Source: Allobaculum sp. (GTDB taxonomy: Bacteria > Bacillota_I > Bacilli_A > Erysipelotrichales > Erysipelotrichaceae). From it: a stretch of 8,380 nucleotides of DNA. Shown here in pieces: positions 5,230 to 8,380 of the stretch. Numbering within the stretch: position 1 is the stretch's first letter; every line of letters starts with the position of its first letter. Location: NCBI GenBank assembly GCA_014803815.1, contig JAAVAY010000026.1, positions 1-8,380 on the forward strand, read 5' to 3'. Below the pieces are notes generated by a model that ran no database searches, was not told the DNA's origin, and saw only the letters and a program-made list of their open reading frames with translations. Position numbers and translations under genes: made by a program.

Positions 5230-7509
5230 ATGGATATGTTGTTAGAGGGCCTCAATGAGAAACAAAAAGAGGCCGCTCTTTGTGTCGACCAAAACGTACG
5301 CATCATTGCTGGAGCTGGCAGTGGAAAGACGCAAGTGTTAATGGCCCGTATTGAATACTTATTAAAGGAATTGCACGTCTATCCTAGTCGAATTTTGGCT
5401 ATTACCTTTACCAACAAAGCGACCAAAGAAATGAAAGAGCGCTTATTGGCTCAAGTCGGAGACATAGCTAAAGATGTCCGTATTTCCACCATTCATGCGC
5501 TTTGTGCACGCATTTTGCGCGAAGATGCGCAGGCTTTGGGCTATCCCAAAACCTTTACTATTTTGGATACCGATGATCAGCGAGCCATTTTAAAGCGCAT
5601 TGCTAAAGACCTCGATATTCGTCTGAAAGACTATCCTGAAGCGATGAATCGCATTGCCAATTGGAAAAGAAGCAATATGGATCCAAAAAAACTTGTGGAG
5701 ATGTATCAAAACGATAAAAGCTATCAAGGACGGTATTTATCTGTATATTCCACTATTTATCAGCGCTATATGAAGATCAAAGAGGAAATGATGGCTCTTG
5801 ACTTTGATGATCTGCTTCAAAAGGCCGATGAATTGTTGAAAACCAGTCAAGCGGTTCGAGAAAAATGGCAAAATCGCCTTGACTTTATTCATGTCGATGA
5901 ATTCCAAGATGTCGATCCCATTCAATATTCTCTGCTTCAATCGCTTACTCAGCCCGAAACGCGCTTAGCGGTCGTGGGCGATCCCGATCAAACTATTTAT
6001 ACATGGCGTGGAGCGTCTGTGGATTTGATTTTGAATTTCGATCAAGACTTTGCTCCTGTAAAAACAATCATCTTAGATCAAAACTATCGCTCCACTACTC
6101 CTATTCTTTCAGCAAGCAACACTTTAATCGCATGGAATCGAAACCGCATTCCTAAGGATTTGTTTACCCAAAAAGAAGGGGAAGCTCCCGTGGAAACGTT
6201 TTTTGGGGTGAATCAAGATCAGGAAGCCATGAAAATTGTCCAACAACTACAAGCTTTTCATCGTCAAGGCTATGCTTGGAAAGATATGGCTGTGCTGTAT
6301 CGCGCCAACTATTTATCTCGCTCTTTAGAAAAGGCTTTGCAGCTGTATGGCGTGCCTTACACGCTTATCGGGGGCATTCGCTTTTTTGAACGCGCCGAGA
6401 TCAAAGATATGCTTTCGTATTTGAAACTTTTAGCCAAGCCCGATCCGGACGATCCCAAAAATATGGCGATCAATTTAGCCATTGAACGCGTAATCAACGT
6501 TCCAAGACGCGGCATTGGACAAAAAACGCTTGATGAATTGCAAGCCGAAAGCGACGCACGACAAATCAACATGCTTGAGGTGATGAAAGATCCGCAAACC
6601 TTAAAACCAACCACCGCCAAAAAAGTAAAAGCTTTTGCCAATTTAATCGAGAGATTACAAGGGAAAGTACAAGAGCGCATCCAAAACGAGGAAGTGCCCA
6701 AAATTCTTGAAGATATTCTGAATGAAACGGGCTATAAAGAGATGCTTCAACAGGAAGGGCAAGAGGGTGAATTGCGTCTAGACAACCTATTAGAAATGAG
6801 AAAAGACTTAGCCGCGGTATTTTATGATGATCCCGACATGAGTCTGGAAACGTATTTACAAGACGTGGCGCTTTTAAGTGAAGCTTCTCACGATTTGGAA
6901 GGAGATGTGGTCACCTTGATGACGGTCCATGCGGCCAAAGGAAGCGAATATCCTATCGTCTTCATCAGCAACGTCAATGAACAAGTCTTCCCTTCCGCCC
7001 GCTCTTTAGATGAGGGGGGGTTAGCGGCTTTAGAAGAAGAACGTCGCTTGATGTATGTGGCCATGACCCGGGCTAAGGAAAAGCTATTTATTTCCTATAA
7101 CATGGACTACGCTTACCAAACCGGTAACATGGACTACGCTTACCAAACCGGCCAGCATTATCAACCCTCCCGCTTTTTAAAGGAAATTCGAAATGACACA
7201 GAGAATCCCATCATCATTCCCAAAACCAAACCAAAGACCAAGTCCACTCGATCAACTTTGTCTTTTAAAGAAGAAGAGCTTCTCTTCCAGGCGATGATGG
7301 ATGAACCATCCGTAGCCAAGCACCGCAAGAAAAAAAGATCCACCTCAAAAAAAACCAAGGGCTTTCATAAAGGGGCCAAAGTTGAACATCCTAAATTTGG
7401 ACAGGGAATTATTACCCAAATTTCGGGTGACATCGTTTCCGTGGATTTTGGTGAATCGTATGGCCTCAAGCGCATTAAAGCCAACTTTTTAAAGGGAGTA
7501 GGGGAATGA
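5230..7509 (+). CDS. pcrA: ATP-dependent DNA helicase PcrA (UvrD/Rep, SF1A)
   Basis: The 759-residue protein shows all superfamily 1A helicase motifs in order: Q-motif LNEKQKEA (8-15), Walker A GAGSGKT (28-34), Ia TFTNKATKEM (59-68), II VDEFQD (222-227), III GDPDQTIYTWRGA (250-262), IV QNYRST (284-289), V VHAAKGSEY (566-574) and VI EERRLMYVAMTRAK (603-616). A lysine-rich linker (about 660-712) precedes a Tudor-like domain (VEHPKFGQGIIT to YGLKRIKANF, about 715-755), the RNA polymerase-binding module of Gram-positive PcrA. The enzyme unwinds 3'-5' in repair, plasmid replication and conflict resolution. Length is normal for the family. AAGGAG 7 nt before the ATG supports the start. Odd points are a duplicated nonapeptide NMDYAYQTG at 624-641, motif III and V wording unlike Bacillus, and a G7 tract in codons 595-597. 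The ligA gene, often downstream of pcrA, is absent; a CLC gene overlaps the 3' end by 4 bp. Confidence 0.96.
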   Translation: MDMLLEGLNEKQKEAALCVDQNVRIIAGAGSGKTQVLMARIEYLLKELHVYPSRILAITFTNKATKEMKERLLAQVGDIAKDVRISTIHALCARILREDAQALGYPKTFTILDTDDQRAILKRIAKDLDIRLKDYPEAMNRIANWKRSNMDPKKLVEMYQNDKSYQGRYLSVYSTIYQRYMKIKEEMMALDFDDLLQKADELLKTSQAVREKWQNRLDFIHVDEFQDVDPIQYSLLQSLTQPETRLAVVGDPDQTIYTWRGASVDLILNFDQDFAPVKTIILDQNYRSTTPILSASNTLIAWNRNRIPKDLFTQKEGEAPVETFFGVNQDQEAMKIVQQLQAFHRQGYAWKDMAVLYRANYLSRSLEKALQLYGVPYTLIGGIRFFERAEIKDMLSYLKLLAKPDPDDPKNMAINLAIERVINVPRRGIGQKTLDELQAESDARQINMLEVMKDPQTLKPTTAKKVKAFANLIERLQGKVQERIQNEEVPKILEDILNETGYKEMLQQEGQEGELRLDNLLEMRKDLAAVFYDDPDMSLETYLQDVALLSEASHDLEGDVVTLMTVHAAKGSEYPIVFISNVNEQVFPSARSLDEGGLAALEEERRLMYVAMTRAKEKLFISYNMDYAYQTGNMDYAYQTGQHYQPSRFLKEIRNDTENPIIIPKTKPKTKSTRSTLSFKEEELLFQAMMDEPSVAKHRKKKRSTSKKTKGFHKGAKVEHPKFGQGIITQISGDIVSVDFGESYGLKRIKANFLKGVGE
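7098..7151 (+). repeat. Perfect 27-bp tandem duplication inside pcrA
   Basis: Two adjacent, identical 27-bp units (7098-7124 and 7125-7151) encode NMDYAYQTG twice, keeping the reading frame. They lie just after helicase motif VI and before the conserved PSRFLKEI segment. Complete identity including third codon positions points to a recent duplication by slippage or recombination, or to selection on copy number. Confidence 0.97.
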
Positions 7510-8380
7510 AAACAAAATCGTCTATCGTGAAATTTCTTACCGATTTGGTCTTGTTATTTGCCATCGGATTATTGGTTGGCGGCGTGGTTGGCTTATTTGA
7601 AGCCATCTTTGTACAGGGATTGAATTTTGTCGTCAACTTGCGTCAAATGCATGGCAATTGCTTATGGCTGCTTGGATTGCCTTTTGCAGGATTGGTGATT
7701 GTCTGGCTTTTCAACACCTTTAGCAAATATTCTAAAGAGGGAATGGCCATCATCTTTAAGATCAACCAAGGCACGGCTGAGCGCATACCGCGCGCTTTAA
7801 TGCCCTTGATGATCGTTTCCACTTGGATTAGCCAACTCTTTGGAGCGAGTGTCGGAAAAGAAGGGGTTGGCTTACAAATCGGAGCGGCCATTTCTAATGT
7901 CTTATCGGAATACGTTCCCTATCTTCAAAATAAAAAGACCATCATCATGGTCACGGGAATGGCAGCTGGCTTTGCAGGGGTATTTGGAACCCCCTTTACC
8001 GCCATTGTGTTTGCCATGGAAATTTTAGTCTCTGGATTGCTTGAATATCGAGCGCTGACTTCTTCGATTTCCGCAGCTCTTGCCTCTTCTTGGGTCGTGC
8101 ATGAACTTGGACTTCATAAAGAAGCGATCCCTTTGAACTATACCTTTGAGTTTCATTTGGCCACGCATGGTTGGAAGCTTTTAATCTTGGGCATTATTTT
8201 TGGAGTAGCGGGCGCTCTTTTTGCGGTTTTTTTGCATAAAAGTCACGCTTTCTTTGAAAAAAAGTTTGAAAACCCCTATAAGCGTATTTTTTATTGCGCT
8301 ATTCCTTTAGCGCTCTTGTTGTGGGTATGCATGGATGGCCGCTATTGTGGTTCGGGAATGAATCTCATTGAAGCCGCTGG
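7506..8380 (+). CDS. CLC-family chloride/fluoride channel or transporter, 5' part
   Basis: The 291 visible codons encode a polytopic membrane protein of the EriC/CLC family, usually 400-450 residues, so the gene continues past the right edge. The first membrane helix lies at about residues 10-33. FGASVGKEGVGLQIG (112-126) is the CLC filter motif normally written GREGP, with Glu119 at the gating-glutamate position. GMAAGFAGVFGTPFTAIVFA (151-170) is the next conserved CLC helix pair. The N-terminal GSGIP chloride-filter motif is not recognisable, where SKEGMAIIF (76-84) stands instead. Together with a non-proline residue after GKEG, this recalls the fluoride-exporting CLC-F branch without proving it. 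The ATG overlaps the pcrA stop (ATGA), with AGGGAG 7 nt upstream, so translation is probably coupled to pcrA. No separate promoter was seen. Confidence 0.88.
   Translation, partial: MKTKSSIVKFLTDLVLLFAIGLLVGGVVGLFEAIFVQGLNFVVNLRQMHGNCLWLLGLPFAGLVIVWLFNTFSKYSKEGMAIIFKINQGTAERIPRALMPLMIVSTWISQLFGASVGKEGVGLQIGAAISNVLSEYVPYLQNKKTIIMVTGMAAGFAGVFGTPFTAIVFAMEILVSGLLEYRALTSSISAALASSWVVHELGLHKEAIPLNYTFEFHLATHGWKLLILGIIFGVAGALFAVFLHKSHAFFEKKFENPYKRIFYCAIPLALLLWVCMDGRYCGSGMNLIEAA

Noticed and set aside
6357..6701. 114-codon minus-strand reading frame inside pcrA
   Set aside because: It is a shadow of the conserved helicase coding sequence, with low-complexity serine/phenylalanine-rich translation.
7347..7354. 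A8 tract in the pcrA linker as a programmed frameshift site
   Set aside because: The zero frame continues to a complete Tudor-like domain and there is no downstream stimulatory structure I can see.
1..8380. CRISPR arrays, tRNA/rRNA genes, insertion sequences, attachment sites
   Set aside because: No regularly spaced repeats, cloverleaf sequences, transposase-like proteins or flanking terminal repeats were recognised.

Overview
The window looks like a low-GC Bacillota chromosome segment. Intergenic DNA is very A/T-rich, Shine-Dalgarno sequences are mostly AAGGAG-like, and the PcrA helicase carries the C-terminal Tudor-like domain of Firmicutes enzymes. The helicase motif variants (GDPDQTIYTWRGA, HAAKGSEY) remind me of Erysipelotrichia or Mollicutes-related lineages, but that placement is inference. 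The glycyl radical enzyme implies an anaerobic or facultative life, probably in the gut or mouth.

Left part (1-4704): an anaerobic sugar-breakdown locus. On the minus strand lies a glycyl radical enzyme of the E. coli YbiW type (273-2687). It is followed 86 bp downstream by the start of a fructose-6-phosphate aldolase (1-186, cut by the window edge). Divergent from the enzyme is its radical-SAM activase (2966-3859). A DeoR-family repressor (3904-4704, minus) converges on the activase, with a shared bidirectional terminator between them. YbiW plus FsaA has been described in E. coli as 'anhydroglycolysis': the radical enzyme opens the ring of 1,5-anhydroglucitol-6-phosphate to 1-deoxyfructose-6-phosphate, the aldolase splits this to glyceraldehyde-3-phosphate and hydroxyacetone, and GldA reduces the hydroxyacetone to 1,2-propanediol. 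The same pathway is the best hypothesis here. The uptake system, kinase and GldA would have to lie outside the window.

The 278-bp divergent region (2688-2965) holds a good promoter for the radical enzyme, a weaker one for the activase, a perfect 8-bp-arm inverted repeat and several TTTGAAA/TTTCAAA boxes. These are plausible operators for the neighbouring DeoR protein. A perfect 17-bp-stem hairpin sits between the radical enzyme and aldolase genes.

Middle (4705-5229): a 525-bp A/T-rich gap with no confident gene. It contains a 17-bp palindrome, possible extended -10 promoters for the flanking divergent genes, and a questionable small ORF that may be a gene remnant.

Right part (5230-8380): pcrA (759 codons) encodes a complete UvrD/PcrA-type helicase with a perfect 27-bp in-frame tandem duplication just after motif VI. 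It overlaps by 4 bp (ATGA) the start of a CLC-type anion channel or transporter gene that runs off the right edge.
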